Below, piece by piece: positions 34,000-46,577 of a stretch of 64,000 nt of DNA. This DNA comes from Favolaschia claudopus (lineage: Eukaryota > Basidiomycota > Agaricomycetes > Agaricales > Mycenaceae), in NCBI GenBank assembly GCA_037176885.1, contig JAWWNJ010000010.1, positions 1,922,001 to 1,986,000 of the forward strand, given 5' to 3'. Position numbers and translations under genes: made by a program. Positions within the stretch are counted from its first letter, which is position 1; each line of letters begins with the position of its first letter. Under the pieces are notes generated by a model. The model was not told where the DNA came from. It worked only from the letters and a program-made list of their open reading frames with translations, and made no database searches.

Positions 34000-36900
34000 T
34001 CACTGCTGCGGTCGCTGCTGCATGAACGCCGCCAGCAATAGGGCAATCTGATCCGGTGGTAGGTCCATCGCCGTGATTTGGGCGACGGCGGCGACGAAAT
34101 TGGGATCGGGGGCAGCAACGGGAGCAACGGGAGCGGCAGGAACGACGAACGCAGGTGGAGCAGCGGGGGGAGCGACGGGAGCGACGGGGGGAACGACGGG
34201 AGCGGCGGGGGGAACGACGGGGGCGGCGCGGTGAGAGGGCCTTTTGGAGCCGCTGCCGTTTCCTTCCTCGACGACCGCAGAGGGAGCGGCAGGGAGAGCG
34301 GCGGGAGCGGCGCGGCGAGAGGACTTGGTGCGGCCGCTGCTGTTTCCATCCTCGACGACCGCGGGGGGAGCGACGGGTATGGCAGGGGGAGCGGCGGGGC
34401 GAGAGGACCTTGTGAAGCCGCTGCCGTTTCCGTCCTTTGAGCTGTTGCTGTCTTTTGAAGAGCCGCCGTGTTTTGAAGAGCTGCCGTTCCTCGAAGAGCC
34501 GCCGTTCCTCACGGGGCTACTCTCGGGCCAGATACTGGAGACATGTGGAACGACCACTGCCTCCATCTCGCAACGGGGAGAGGTCGGAACACCGAGACCA
34601 ACAGGAAGGCCATGCTGAGTGTTATAGATGACCACCGATCTGGGAGAATCCACCTGAAGATGACGAAGGTCGTTTGGGTCGGCCCCGACACCGCCATCGC
34701 TGACCCGCGGTCGTTTTGAAACTCGTCCCGAATCGCCCGCAGTCCGCTTCTTTGACTTGGGCTTGCTACCCTCCGGCTCAAGCGCGGTGGGTTCAGTGGC
34801 GGCGGTCGACGTGGAGGCGGTGGAGGCTGTGGAGGGGGCATTGGAGCTGGGGACAGTGTCGGGAGCTGGCGGCGAGGTGGTCGTCCCATCCGGGAGAACG
34901 AAGGCGACCTTCTTGGGGGCACGCTTTGATGTGGTCGTCCCGCCGCCAATCTGCGCCGTTCTCGATCGCGTAATGCGCGGAGACGGGGGCGGCGCCGTTT
35001 CATCTTCCGACTCGACATCCTGGTTTACGCCGCCCAAGTCGAACTCCTCTCCGCTACTCTCCGGAGGCGGGGGAACAACCTTCTTCGCAGCAGACTTCTT
35101 TTGCGTCGTCCGCCTTGCCTTCCTCCCAATCGCCTTGCCCTTGCCGTTAGGTTTGTCTTCGTACTCGGTCTCTTCGTCTTCCTCCTCCGCAGCCCCGTTG
35201 CGCACCTTCTCAACGACGGCAGGCGTCTTCGGCGTCTTTTCCGGGAGTTTTGATGACGACGCCTTGCGTACCATCAGCGCGGAAGGGGGACCGTTCGCCT
35301 TCGTGAGATCAACTTCCAGCGAGTAGATGTTGCCGTCGAGATCCACGGCTTTGACTGGAAGACCGTTTGAGGTGAGCCAGAAAGAAGATTCGCCGTAATC
35401 GTTGGCTGGCGGTGCGCGGGTGTAATCATGGCAGACGATTGCAAAGTCCCCTACGACCGAATGAGTTTGATTAATAAAAGGCGAAGTCGGAACATACCTT
35501 CTTCGTACGCATGGTACTCAAGACGAAGGCCCGCAGAGGGCCCGAGTACCCGCGCCGCGATCGCTAACGACATAGCCTTGCGCTCGTCAGCATTCAACGA
35601 GCCTGTGCCCCTACCCGTGATGACCTCGTTTGGAAGGGTGACATGGAGGGGGTAGTTGAGCATGCGCACGCTCTGCTTCTGGAGGCTCTCGAGGAGGATG
35701 GCCCAGGTCATGTTGTCGGAGCGGAAGTGGAAGATGTCGCGGCCCTTCAGATCAGCTTTGCTGAGCTGAATAAGTGCGGAGCGCACCACCCCCATGGCCC
35801 TACTCGCTTCAGCGTCGCGTATCGCCCGTAGATCGTTCTTGTGCTTTTTGATTTGCGCCGCCGCCATTCCTTTAAGTTTTTTTGCGGGGGCCTTCGGGCG
35901 CGGGTTCCCCTTCAAGTCAATGACACCGATGTTGAATGGCAGCCTCTCCCCGGCTAATACCGCATTTTGAATATAACCCATGTTCACGAGGATCGCCTGG
36001 GCCTGAGCCTCTTTGACCCCGAGATCAAAGGTGGACAGGGGGACAGCGTCTTCGTCCTTGATCTCCTCGTCAGCGGGCGCGGATTTCGAGGGGTGGCTTG
36101 TGACAACAGCGGCGGGGGTGACAGCGACGGGGGCGGTGATGACGGTGCCGGATGCCCCGGAGGCGAGGGGGAGCTGGGCCTTGTTGCCCCGCAGTGAGTG
36201 AGCGTAATTATTGGCGGCGTTGGCACAATGGCCCTTCCAAAGCCGGAGAAGATCCAGCGCCCCCGTGACGTTGCTGCGAACCGTGTTCAAGGCGGGCTGG
36301 AGTTGGTCTCGGCTAACGCAAAGTCAGTTAAAACCACAAGCGAGAAGCGGCTGCAGACATACTAAATATACAGTTTAAACAACGCGAGGAAGTCGTCCTC
36401 GGTGACGCCAAGAACTTCCTCTATGAACTAAAATCTCTAAGTCAGCTATCAGCGAGCGATGCGTGAGAGTATAGATACCGATTCTGCCCTGGGCGACGCC
36501 CACTTCTTCGCAAGGTGCCCGTCTTCATTGATGTGGGGGCCGGCGTATATGAAGAAGGTGTCGAAATCGTGGTTAAGAAGGTTTACATTCATCTATAAAC
36601 CTTCAGCTTCAAAAAAGAAAGAGATGATAGTTGGAAACTCTCACCCCGCGCGTCAATAAATCGAACGTCTTCTCGTAAATCCGCTGCCGACCTTCCATCG
36701 TGATCTCCGTTTCCAGAGCGTTCTCGAGCTCGAAAGCAGCAAGAATTTCTTCTTGTTCCTCCTTCGTCTTGGACTGGAAAAGGCGGTAGGCTTTTGAGAC
36801 GTAGTTGTGGGCGAATTCATCGCCTTCCTTGAACTCGGGGTCAAGTGTCCGCATCACGTCTACGCGGTGGGACGGATGCGTGGCGTACGACGTGTAGCGC

Positions 36901-38381
36901 GTCCAAACTGTTGACCTCTTGAGTGACACCCCCGCAAGCTCCTCATGCAACTTCCCGACAAGTAGCTCCCGACGAAGACCCGTCTCCGCAACGGTAGCGG
37001 TGAGTTGTTGGGAAACGGAGTCGATGAACGACTGCATGTGGTTTCGCTGAGCCGTGGTCATGCGTCCCCCGCGCGGCTCGTTCGTGTCGTGGCCCCGATC
37101 GCCACCGCCGCTGTCGTCTTCGCCGCCGTTGTCGTCTTCGCCGCCGTTGTCGTCTTCGCCGCCGTTGTCGCCGTCGCCGTCGTCGTTGGTGTGGCCGCCG
37201 TTGTCGTCCTTGCCGTGGTCAGTGGCGTGATCGTCGACGTTGGCGTTGGCGTCAGGATCTGCGTTTCGTTCGTCGTCAGAGTCAAATAGCATGTCGGCAG
37301 TTTTGGAATCTGCCGCCGTTTTCTTGTTTTCAGCAGCAGAGCCGGTAGCCGTCGTGGTCTTCTGACGAGTTGCCGTCTTGAGTTTCCTGGGCTTCGCAGC
37401 GTTGCTAGGAGATCGATGCGGGAGAAATCCCGGAGGAGGTGGGGGAATCGGGGCAGGCTTGAAGGAGAAAGTCTCGTGCATCCTGGGCAAAGCGCCTTTC
37501 AAGTTCGTGAAATCAACGTGCGGGAGCTGCGGCTGCAGAGGGGGTGGTTGAGGTACCTCCCGAGCGGGGCGGCCGGAGATGCTGTTCGCCTCACCCCTTT
37601 CCGTTTTCCGAATAGTTGGCCTGAAACGGGTCGGGGGAGGATCAGCAAGGGGCGAGACGTCGCGGCCCCCGCCACCCACTTGGTCATCGTTGTCAGTGTG
37701 GTATCCTCCAACTCCTGCACCCTCGTAGTCAGTGAGAAACCCTCGACCTCCAGCGCCTCCGCCGACGTCGTAGTCGGTGAGGAAGCCCCCAGCTACGGCG
37801 CCTCCGCCGTCTTGACGATGCATCCAAAACTCATCCCCATCTCTTCCTCCAACGTCAACATCCATGATGTCGTCAATGAGCTCGTCGTCCTCGTCGCCAC
37901 CATCATCCCTCGAGCCGCTGGTGAAGCTGCTGTCGCGACCGTCCTCGTCGCTATCATCGCTGTTGTAAGCGGCTATCTGAGCAAAAGCCAGCGGTGTGTT
38001 GGCCAGCGGCGTGTCCTCGTCGCTGGAGACGCTGTCAGCGACGCTGTTGGGGGCGGTTGGCGGCACGCCGCCACCGCGGAGAAATGCGACTCTGGCGCTG
38101 TGAGCTGCCATCTCAGAATCGCTGCAGTATGCAGATGGCGCTGACGGTGCGGGCCTGCGTTTGCGGGGGCTACGCGGTGGTACGGGGATGTGGCGGGGTG
38201 AAGGCTGGGGCGGAAGGGACGAGAAGCGTTCCGTTTGCGGTGATAGAGTCACAATCCCGGGTAACGACATTCTGCCGTGGGTGGAGAGGGACTCGAGCTG
38301 GTCGAAAAAATCAGTGCTGTAGTTGGCGAGATCTTCCTGAGGGGCAATGGAAGGGGACGGGGGGGAAGGTGTGGGGGTCAT
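34000..38381 (-). CDS. Large uncharacterised protein of the KDZ element
   Basis: Start MTPTPSPPSPSIAPQEDLA at 38381, stop at 34000. Exon 1 (38381-36657, about 575 codons) has a disordered Ser/Pro/Asp-rich N-terminus with DDNGGED repeats (about 37120-37180). A conserved-looking region follows: TTAQRNHMQSFIDSVSQQL, HNYVSKAYRLFQSKTKEEQE and EILAAFELENALETEITMEG. Small exons give NHDFDTFFIYAGPHINEDGH and FIEEVLGVTEDDFLALFKLY. Next comes RDQLQPALNTVRSNVTGALD, and later KADLKGRDIFHFRSDNMTWA. The last exon (to 34000) has ESSFWLTSNGLPVKAVDLDG, a Lys/Ser/Pro-rich tail, and repeats of the type APPAxPxAPPAVVEDGNSSG. Proteins with this layout are familiar next to transposons in Agaricomycetes, but I know no function. 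The tail is rich in nuclear-localisation-like basic clusters. It reads toward the left TIR and shares its strand with the transposase. Confidence 0.75.
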
Positions 38382-38966
38382 GAAGTTTGCTAAACGAGGG
38401 AGGATTAGGATGGATGAATTCGGTTATGAAAATACACGTACCACGTAAGAAAAGGAACAAGATTTTGAGGGAAAGAGCAAAGGCGACGAGGTCGCGGCGA
38501 TGTTGGTTTGAGAACACAGAAACGCGGGGACAAGACAAGACGGAAAAGTCAAAAGTGAGGCGACGACAGCGCGTCGGTTTTGGTTTGAGGGTCGGTTTTG
38601 GTATTCAAGAGGGCAGAAACACAGAGTGCGTTCTACGAGCAGAGACAGACGTAATTTTGAGGCTTAGGAACACAGGAACGCGTCGAGCCGTCGACAAACA
38701 ACAGCGGACGCGTTTTTTATGAAAAACAGGCAACGACGGCGGAAAAGCGCGTCTATTTTGGAGCGTTGATTCTGAATGAGTACTGGGAGACGTAGGTAGA
38801 TGATACAACAGTTTTGAGACAGGAGGGATGAGTGGGAAGACTCTATGAGGGCGAAAAAAACGGCGTCAACGACGCAGAGAAAAAAGGGCGGATGCTGAGT
38901 CATCAACCAAATAGGCCTCACGTCTTCGAGCCCTAGCTGTAATATTTATCCTAAATGGCCTGGCCC
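38382..38966. other. Upstream region of the large KDZ-element gene
   Basis: Purine-rich stretch with no recognised gene, probably the promoter and 5' UTR of the minus-strand gene starting at 38381. It ends at the TIR of the nested element. Confidence 0.45.
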
Positions 38967-39187
38967 TAGCCTAAATGTAAATTGTTTATTTGCGTGGAGC
39001 CAGCCAGGCCCTGTCTGGCACTTTTTTCGCCTCCCTGCCGGCCTTTTTTCGATTGCCTTTTGATTGTTGTGATGAGGGCCGGCACCTCGGCTTCTGCTAT
39101 CTCATTTTTGGCAGGTTGGCAGTTCGGCTGTTCTGATTTTCTTTTTGCAGAATTGTATACCCCATGCCGTGTAGGACCTTTGCTTTA

Positions 39188-39222
39188 AAATGATTATTAT
39201 TATTATTATTATTATTATTCCA
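39188..39222. repeat. (ATT)n microsatellite
   Basis: About ten tandem att units near the left inner end of the nested element. Confidence 0.85.
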
Positions 39223-40170
39223 CTGCAAATAATATGCGGCGATATTTTGAATTGATTTGGTTACAGCACATTTTTTGCGCTTGCTTATTGGACACCATAA
39301 ATCTCCGAGAGTCCGAGATGATATTACTGTTCCACTTTAGAATGCACATATTGAGTATTTCATACAAAGTCAAGCTCAGAATGGTTATGAAGGATTCAGA
39401 ACACCGGGGCTGCCTAATACTTGCAAGATTAATTCCAGTGTACTTGAGAGAAGGAGATCCGAGAGATTGTCAATTTGCTATTCGGGGAGAGACGGAGGAA
39501 ATGTTTGCTTCTATTTAGCATCAATGGTGCCAGCTCATCCGAGTCGTCGACTCGGAGTCTCGGACTTAGTGATTCTCCACTTGCTTCCCTCACCTATCAA
39601 TGTCACCACCTTCTTGCTTGTTGCTTTACTCGACCATATTCTACCAGGCAGCTTCCAACTCTTATCTGACCATCTGACCTAATTAAAACTCAGAGCTTTT
39701 CACCGGCTTCAAGAGGTTGATCTTTTCGCTTGCCGCACGCAATATGTCAACTGGAAGGATATCAGCGCGGATCGTAACCCTCACTCACTCACATTCAACT
39801 TCAAGTAGCCAAAACCAGCAGGAGAGGAAGTTTCAGTGCCCAACTTGGCTGCGGTGGATTTGTTCTTCCGAAACGACTCAATTTGGAACCAAACAGCGAC
39901 GCCTAGTAAGAGGCTAATATAGAAAGGAGCGCAAATTCTGCAGTATGCCAACCTCTCTCTGTTCCGCACCGCCACTCCCGCCGCCAACCGACATACTCTT
40001 TACCTCATCCACCGCACCCTCATTTTTGCCTAACATGAAGCACTCTATCGCCGTCGTGCGGCATCATTCTCTGCTTCGCCTCATCTAATGTTGCTCATAT
40101 CCCGCGACGCAGCAGAACAATGACAAGCCGAACGCCTCACAGATGCACATCTGGAGTCGATGTTCTCCTA

Positions 40171-40843
40171 GCAAGGATTCGCCCAATTCTCCGCGTCCGA
40201 CTTCAAGACCGATCCCAGCAGGCGACCCAATGTTAACTTCCTCTCGGCCGCCCCCGCTGGAGCCGAGGCTGTCGCGCCTGGTGATTACAACTCTAAGCTT
40301 CGTCACATCTCGCCCGACCGAATTAATAGTAGGCCCCCTCACCGACGTTCATTTGTTTTTCGACCTGAGCATAGTGTCATCAACGGTGAACGTTTGGCGC
40401 CGCCCACTTCTCTCGTCCCCACGCTAACGACATCCTTTAGCGCGTACGCTTTGCCTCCACCCTCTCTCTCCTCCTTCCCGCCACACCACACCACACCACG
40501 TCCTCTCCGTTACCACCCTTCACCCCGCCGACGCCGCCTTCGTTCGCGTACCCGACGCCCACGCGTACCCACGTACAAAAAAACATCCCTCCCCACCTTT
40601 CACCTGTACGCGTCGCCGCCCTCGCCACTCAACTTGATCCCGACTTCCACCGCTCCGCCGACATGGTCACGGTCATTCCGCCTTCAACGCGTAACTCAAC
40701 CCTCGGCCGGGCGGCCACCCACTACCGCCCTCGACGCCGCGCTCGCCCATCGTTTCCCTTGGCGCCACGAAAGCAAAGCCACCGGCGCCGGCATTGTCCC
40801 CTCGACGCCGCGCTGCCCGCCGCCGACTAACCGGCAACAATGA
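40171..40843 (+). CDS. Doubtful proline/arginine-rich coding exon in the nested element
   Basis: An open frame of about 220 codons from an apparent acceptor (tcctag at about 40165-40170) to TGA at 40841-40843. It reads QGFAQFSASDFKTDPSRRPN and later RINSRPPHRRSFVFRPEHSV, then becomes Pro/Ser/Arg-rich. A 5' exon could lie at about 40090-40150. No family is recognised. The composition suggests either a degenerate gene or chance openness in GC-rich repeat DNA. Confidence 0.25.
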
Positions 40844-42361
40844 GGGCAAGGTCCGGGCTCGCACGAGCTGAGACTGGGATCAATATTTGCGGACGTTTGC
40901 CGGCGCCGAATAATACTGCTGCATGGAAAACGGGCGTCTCGTTACGTCGCATATTCGGTGCATCCTATATTCACGATCACCTCGGCCTCTTACTCATCGT
41001 CAACGAACAATACATCATCTGCTTGTCAGTTTCAAGTGAGTGAACCTTACCGTATTCTTTCATTCCCCCATTGTCTCCTTCTCTGCAAGCAAACGAAACG
41101 AAGTGGCGCGCTCGCCGAGGCCGCGTCTCGTCGAGTTGCGCACGAGTTGTGTTGAGTGCAAACCATTCAAGCGGTTTGCACGCTCGCACAATCTACGCGA
41201 GACGAGCTATTTACAGGAGAGGAATAGTTCCTCTTGCATCCGTTTCTCGGTTTGGTGCAATTCCATTTGTTTTGGTCTCTAATCGTTGATTTCAATACTC
41301 TATGTACTTATTAGTTTAATGTTTTCAAAACAACTACTTTCTATCACTCTTTAATAAAGCTTTTGAAGACATTTGAGTAGGTGTTTGAGAGAAAACATGG
41401 AGACTTGTACTTGGGCTGCGTCGACCGAACGGTCGGCTTTATCGGAACGCCGTCCCATTGGCTGCGACTACGGTCCGATGACCGTTTCTCTTAACGAGGT
41501 CGACGTGTTCCACAACGTGGAGCGCGTATACGACGCGTCTGAGGCGCGCAAATGGTGTTGAGTCACATAAGACACGCTATCCCTCAAATTCAAATCACCA
41601 AACGCGTCGTTCGTTCCGAAATTTCGAAACGATGACGAACTGTACCAAAAAATTTTGATGGCCACTTTGTTCGTCTGTTTTGTGGCCACCGGGCAGGCGA
41701 AAGAGCAAGTAGAAGTGTTCAGAGACATAATAAAAGGTGTATACTGATTATTTTACAAGAATTGAGGCAAGATTTTTAGCCTGTGGTTCAATTTTTGAAA
41801 GGATGCTATTTCACCATGTTCAGTAGTTAATCCTATACTGCAACTTGTCTTCTCTTCATGACTGTTCATCATCCGAAATTAAAAGTTACAAAATATCTTT
41901 GAAAACTAGTCCATTCTCGTCTCTAAATCAGTATTTTAACAGTTGTACTGCCGTCGCTGACGACCCACACCCCTGAATCACAGAAACATGTAACAAATGC
42001 AAGAATCAAAGATAACTGAAAGAATACAACGAGAGATGAGGCATAGCAAGTCGGAGAATGAACTGCCAGACAAATCATTGAAGAAAGGGTGCATTCGTGA
42101 GTTCTCATCGCAACTATCGTCTGCAAACATTGACCCGTTATCGCAACAGGAAAAGTTTTAAACGACTTGACTTCTATCAAACGCAGAGCTTACGCACAAT
42201 TACAAAGTCATTAACATTATGTTGCGTGTAGAACTCTGTCTACGACCGTCAGTTGTGTTGCTTGAAGCAATTGAGACAGTAGCTTCCTAATCGGGACCAA
42301 AGCGTTCAGTATCGGTCTTCGGACCGAGTCCCCGGAGCCAATCGGCGTCGATTCCGAACTT

Positions 42362-43102
42362 GTGACTCACGGCGTCACCCCGCCAGCACATTCGTTAACT
42401 CATCGTTGCTGCCGTTCTCACCTCAATCTTCTCCCTCTTCTCTCCCCAACGTGGTCCTGGAGTTCAAACTCAAGCGCAGACACCGGAGTCGGAGGCGATA
42501 CCGTCGTCACATCTGCGAGCACTCTCCCGGATTCCAGCCCTCAACGCGACGCTTCGCTCGTATTAACCATGCCGGCGCCGTATCACCTTGAGCCATCTCC
42601 TCGTCGCTTCAATCCCGCTCAATTATCTGAACGGCGGGCCAAACTCAGTTTGACTGAAGGAGAGATTCCGGGGGCGAGGCTGGCCGTGAAGATAGAAGAA
42701 ATGGTGCGTTTTGGATATCGATTTTTTCACCAAGGTGTAAAGTTAAACTTCCGCTATCAAACAGTTCGGCTCATCTCTGTATCCGACAATCACTACCCAT
42801 TGCCCGCAATTCCCGCTACCAGCGACCGCATTCGTTCAAGACTCTTCCACCACCTCCTGCTACGCTCAACGACGACCCTCAACGTCCCCCAAGCTCCGGT
42901 TGACACTGACAACATACTCTCCATCGTCTGGACGCTCTTGCTGTACGACGTAGCAATTCTTCGAGACTTCGACTTACTCGCTCCCTGGCCGTCCGAGGTC
43001 TCCGCTGTGTCGACACTCCCACCTCCTCCTTTATGTCGACGAGCTCGCGTTTTGCTAGGCCGGCCACGCGCGATCGGCACCGCGAACGAACTGTACCTGT
43101 GA
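42362..43102 (+). CDS. Doubtful open reading frame in the nested element
   Basis: About 246 open codons; the best internal start gives MPAPYHLEPSPRRFNPAQLS, then ERRAKLSLTEGEIPGARLAV up to a possible donor at about 42703 (gtgcgt). No known domain, and the downstream part reads like intron or non-coding DNA. It could be a passenger or a gene fragment captured by the element. Confidence 0.25.
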   Translation: MTHGVTPPAHSLTHRCCRSHLNLLPLLSPTWSWSSNSSADTGVGGDTVVTSASTLPDSSPQRDASLVLTMPAPYHLEPSPRRFNPAQLSERRAKLSLTEGEIPGARLAVKIEEMVRFGYRFFHQGVKLNFRYQTVRLISVSDNHYPLPAIPATSDRIRSRLFHHLLLRSTTTLNVPQAPVDTDNILSIVWTLLLYDVAILRDFDLLAPWPSEVSAVSTLPPPPLCRRARVLLGRPRAIGTANELYL

Positions 43103-45177
43103 GACGGACGGACTCACGAAGAAGGTGGGCGTCGATTCCCATTCACGTTTCATCTTCTCTTCGAGTCCTCATCACCACCAACGCGTACGGCAGCGGTGTA
43201 TCTCTTGGGTTACAGCGATATGAGGGATGCTTTGAATGTGCTGAGGTGCATTTCGTTGTCTCGTGTGTTCTGTTCTTTTTGTTCTTTACCTCTCTGTACC
43301 CTGCTGACGGAATTTGAAGATGATGTTTCTTCTCCCCTGCCGACAAAGAAACCGCCGTCTTCTCTCTTTCGCCTTCCCCACGCCGCCGACACTCTGGCCC
43401 CCGCCCGCAAACTCCTCAATCACTCAAAATCGACGTCCACACATGTCTCTTCCGATGCACCTGCGCTTCCGTGCACCCACCCCACCACGAACGCACAGGC
43501 AGCGCCCTCGTGTGGGGGATGGGTATGTGGGTGAGGTAGATTCGAGGGCAACGAAGATGCTGTGGCACTCGTAAATGGAGAAAGTGTCTTGGGGCGTTAA
43601 TGAAGGCGTTCAGGACGGAGTTGAGAGGGCTGTGTCGGGTGGCGACTACGATTTATGCCAAGGTGCGTGAGCTCCCTATTCACTCGTAGAGAGCTCATCC
43701 AATCATCGGTGCAGAGCAAGCGTTCTACTTCCCTTGCTCACCCCATTGCTTTTTATGAATCGTCGACATCCGCTATGGCTTCGTATATGGGGAGGGTTTC
43801 GGTGAGTTTCTTTGTATCTTTCCTTCCTCTCTGTTTTTCTTCGATCGAAAACTAACGCACTTCCACAGACCCCCTCCTTCCCTTCCACTCCGTCGGTGCT
43901 CAACGCCCACGCGCAACATGAGTAGTGCGAGTGGCTACCCGTTCCGAAAATATCCGCGAACTACCGCCTGCCCGATTCCCGCCGCACCGTCGCCGACCCA
44001 CCCATGATATGAGTGCAGCTCGGCGCAGCGCGCTGGGGCTTGGTCGTGAGAGTCGAGGGCGGGAGGGGGTTATCGAGTATGGCGTGGCATGAAGGTGGAA
44101 GGGGGAGAGACCGATGAGTGGCGCCGATTGTTTTCTGCTTACACCGACCACTTCCTTCGCTCCCACCCTCCTGCCCTTCTTCCGTCTTCCTCTCCTTTCC
44201 TCTTTCCTCTTTCCCTCCCCCTCCTTTCTCTCCCACCAACCAACGTAACTGACCCCTCCCCACTACAGCCTCCTCGTCCCCTCTCAACATCAGTCGACTT
44301 CTCCGCCATCGCTTGCACCTCTACTGCCGTCTCCGGCTCTCCTCCCAATACCACCCTCTCGCTATCGACGATCGACGTACCGACGTCGTTTCGACTCCCC
44401 TCCCACCTCCAGCTCTGTCGCCTTCCCGCTTTCCCCCAAATCTTTGCCGAACGCAAACGGGCGGTATCCGCGCTTGATGCGAGTCGGCCACGTCGGCGTA
44501 CTCATTCAGGACAACCACACATATAGCGGCCCTACTAATACCTACGCCTCCCTCCCGCCTCCTATCCGTAACATCCGTGCCTCAGGTGGCATGATGCGTA
44601 TAGGCCGTAGCGCGAGGGGGGCTAGTAAACCAGTCGAAAGAAGGAGAAGGCTGGAGGGCGGAAGGAGGGTGGAGCGAAATGGGAGAGGTGATAAGCAAAC
44701 GATGGGCACAGGCGAAGGTGGGAAGGAGGGCTACGTGTCTGGGGGCAGCGAGTCGCGCCCCCCCTGCTTCTCAGCCTTGCACATTCCTCTAAAGAACGGC
44801 TCTGTGCGCAATCACGCTTGCCGCTCCGCTTTTGTACCGAATATATTATATATTATATTTACGGCAAAATGAACTACATAACATTTTAACATTTGTTACA
44901 AAAACAATTGGAATTAGATTACTTTTACATGATTTATGATTATATTTATATGCACGATTTATTCCTCTTCAATCAAGTATTGTGCAAATTAAAATATTGG
45001 GTGTCCCCCATCAAATGGATCAAACTGTTTGATGCCGAACACGGTGGCAGTCAAAAGGCATGACTTTGAGCTTGACACAGGCTGGCTGGATCCACGCAAA
45101 TAAGCAAAACACACGATTTTTACGCCTAGCTGGGGCCTGGCTGGCTCCACGCAAATAAACAATTTACATTTAGGCTA

Positions 45178-45514
45178 CAGCCTGGAGGTTAGTCTTTACT
45201 TTACTTCCACTGTTGCGTCTTCTTCCACGTACTCAGCCCCCGCGGCGCCGCCGCGCCGTCCGCCACAGACGTAAACTGGCAGCCAATCGTAGGTCAAATA
45301 AATCTCGTCGTCTCTTGTTTTCCTTACCGTGCTCGCTCTTCAACACAAAGTGGTGGATATTTTGAGTCCATCTTTCTCCGGCGACGTGCCCGAAACTTTC
45401 TATCCAGTAATATTGGTGAGTTTCCAAGATTTTTCTCGATTGCACCATTTAACTGAAAAGGTGGGCTAGTTCTTAGTGCGGACCAGCGTTACTCCCAACT
45501 ACCACCGTCATTTC
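45178..45514. other. Upstream region of the MGRRRK-type gene
   Basis: About 340 bp between the right TIR of the nested element and the next start codon. No gene was recognised. Probably promoter and 5' UTR, possibly with a leader intron (gtgagtttcc at about 45415). Confidence 0.4.
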
Positions 45515-46220
45515 ATGGGTCGTCGACGCAAACACCACACAGAGGAGGATCTACGGCTCGCAGCAAGGCAGTATGATGCAACATATGCAGCTAGTGCTCG
45601 GTGCGTCCCACCAGCTCGAATTTTACCCAAATTTAACTCATCATTGGTCTAGCGGAAGGCTCGTTCGCGCAGCCTCGTCTCTACGAAATACTCGACGAAT
45701 TTCCAAACACTCCATCCCTCGCCTCCCCCCTCTCAGCTACAAAATAGAGAGGATCGCCCGTCAGCCGCTGCCCGAGCAGGACCCCGCGTTCCAAGAGGCC
45801 TTTCGCAGCGTGCATCATTCCTACGAAGATCAGCTTGTCTGCTGGAAGACACCGCCTCCGTTCCCCGAAGAAAACAACGGTCAACCTTTGGATACCGAGT
45901 CTGCGGATTGGGAAGACAGGGCCTGCCAGTATGTTGCAGACACCGACGCCCTTTTAGCTGCTTACCACGGCATGCGGGCGCGGGAAGAACGGCAGCGCGA
46001 TCGTCAACGACGTAGGGAATGGGCGCAGTTCGGAAAGACGGCGTCGTTGGAACAGGCGCGAGAAGAAGTTGTTGGACTTTTGCAGGAATGGGATCGACTC
46101 CACGCTTTACCTCGACCGAAAGATTTTCGCGTGTATGAAATGCTTTCCACTCATGTACATTGGCTCGCGCGCACTATACATAACTTGTACTATGTCAAAT
46201 TCCTCCATGTAGTTTCTTGA
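45515..46220 (+). CDS. Small KDZ-element protein with MGRRRK N-terminus
   Basis: Two exons: 45515-45601, MGRRRKHHTEEDLRLAARQY then DATYAASA, and about 45653-46220, RGRLVRAASSLRNTRRISKH, continuing YKIERIARQPLPEQDPAFQE, AFRSVHHSYEDQLVCWKTPP, EERQRDRQRRREWAQFGKTA and a C-terminal helical stretch ending at 46220. The basic start followed by a predicted helix resembles a group of short proteins (MGRxxKxxTxEExxxA) seen with transposons in basidiomycetes; this is from general familiarity. The highly basic N-terminal half suggests DNA binding. The gene converges on the transposase gene, whose stop is 358 bp away. Function unknown. Confidence 0.55.
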
Positions 46221-46577
46221 ATCACGCTTTCTTTTTGTTTCTGACAGTACACCTGTAGTAGAAGGTAACGGCGGCGGATTTTGTTCTCACTCCAAGTACC
46301 AACGACGGCGGCGAGTTGTCGGGTCAAAAGATTGCGACGACGGCGGCTAAACAACTTGAGGCAAAGAAGGATGGTTAATTCCCATTCATTTCGACGACGG
46401 CGGCGGTTCGTGAGGTAGAAGAAAAATAACCTGGGTTTTGTTCTCATTCAGCCAGTAGTACCAACAACGGCAGCGGGAGTTGTTCTCATTTGTGTTAGAG
46501 TATTGGCGATTGACGACAGCGCCGGGGCATTAAAGACAAAAGTTTGTGGTTATTCAATACAAAATCAAGAAATTGTG
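46221..46577. repeat. Convergent spacer with two diverged repeat copies
   Basis: Between two converging stops. The block ttgttctca..c.a, gtaccaac.acggc.gcg..gttgt occurs at about 46280-46320 and 46435-46490, together with further acggcggcg runs. No gene. Confidence 0.45.

Larger units (their letters stand above)
38967..45177. mobile_element. Nested ~6.2-kb TIR element without recognisable transposase
   Basis: Inverted repeats of about 45 bp, 38967-39011 and 45133-45177, start TAGCCTAAATGTAAATTG and continue gtttatttgcgtggagcc, agccaggccc. The repeat may extend ~8 bp further out with mismatches. Inside the right end, a second diverged copy of the ctggctgg.tccacgcaaata motif (about 45082-45103) forms a subterminal repeat. 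No target duplication could be fixed. The interior is mostly non-coding, with two doubtful open regions. It sits between genes of the KDZ element. Confidence 0.75.
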
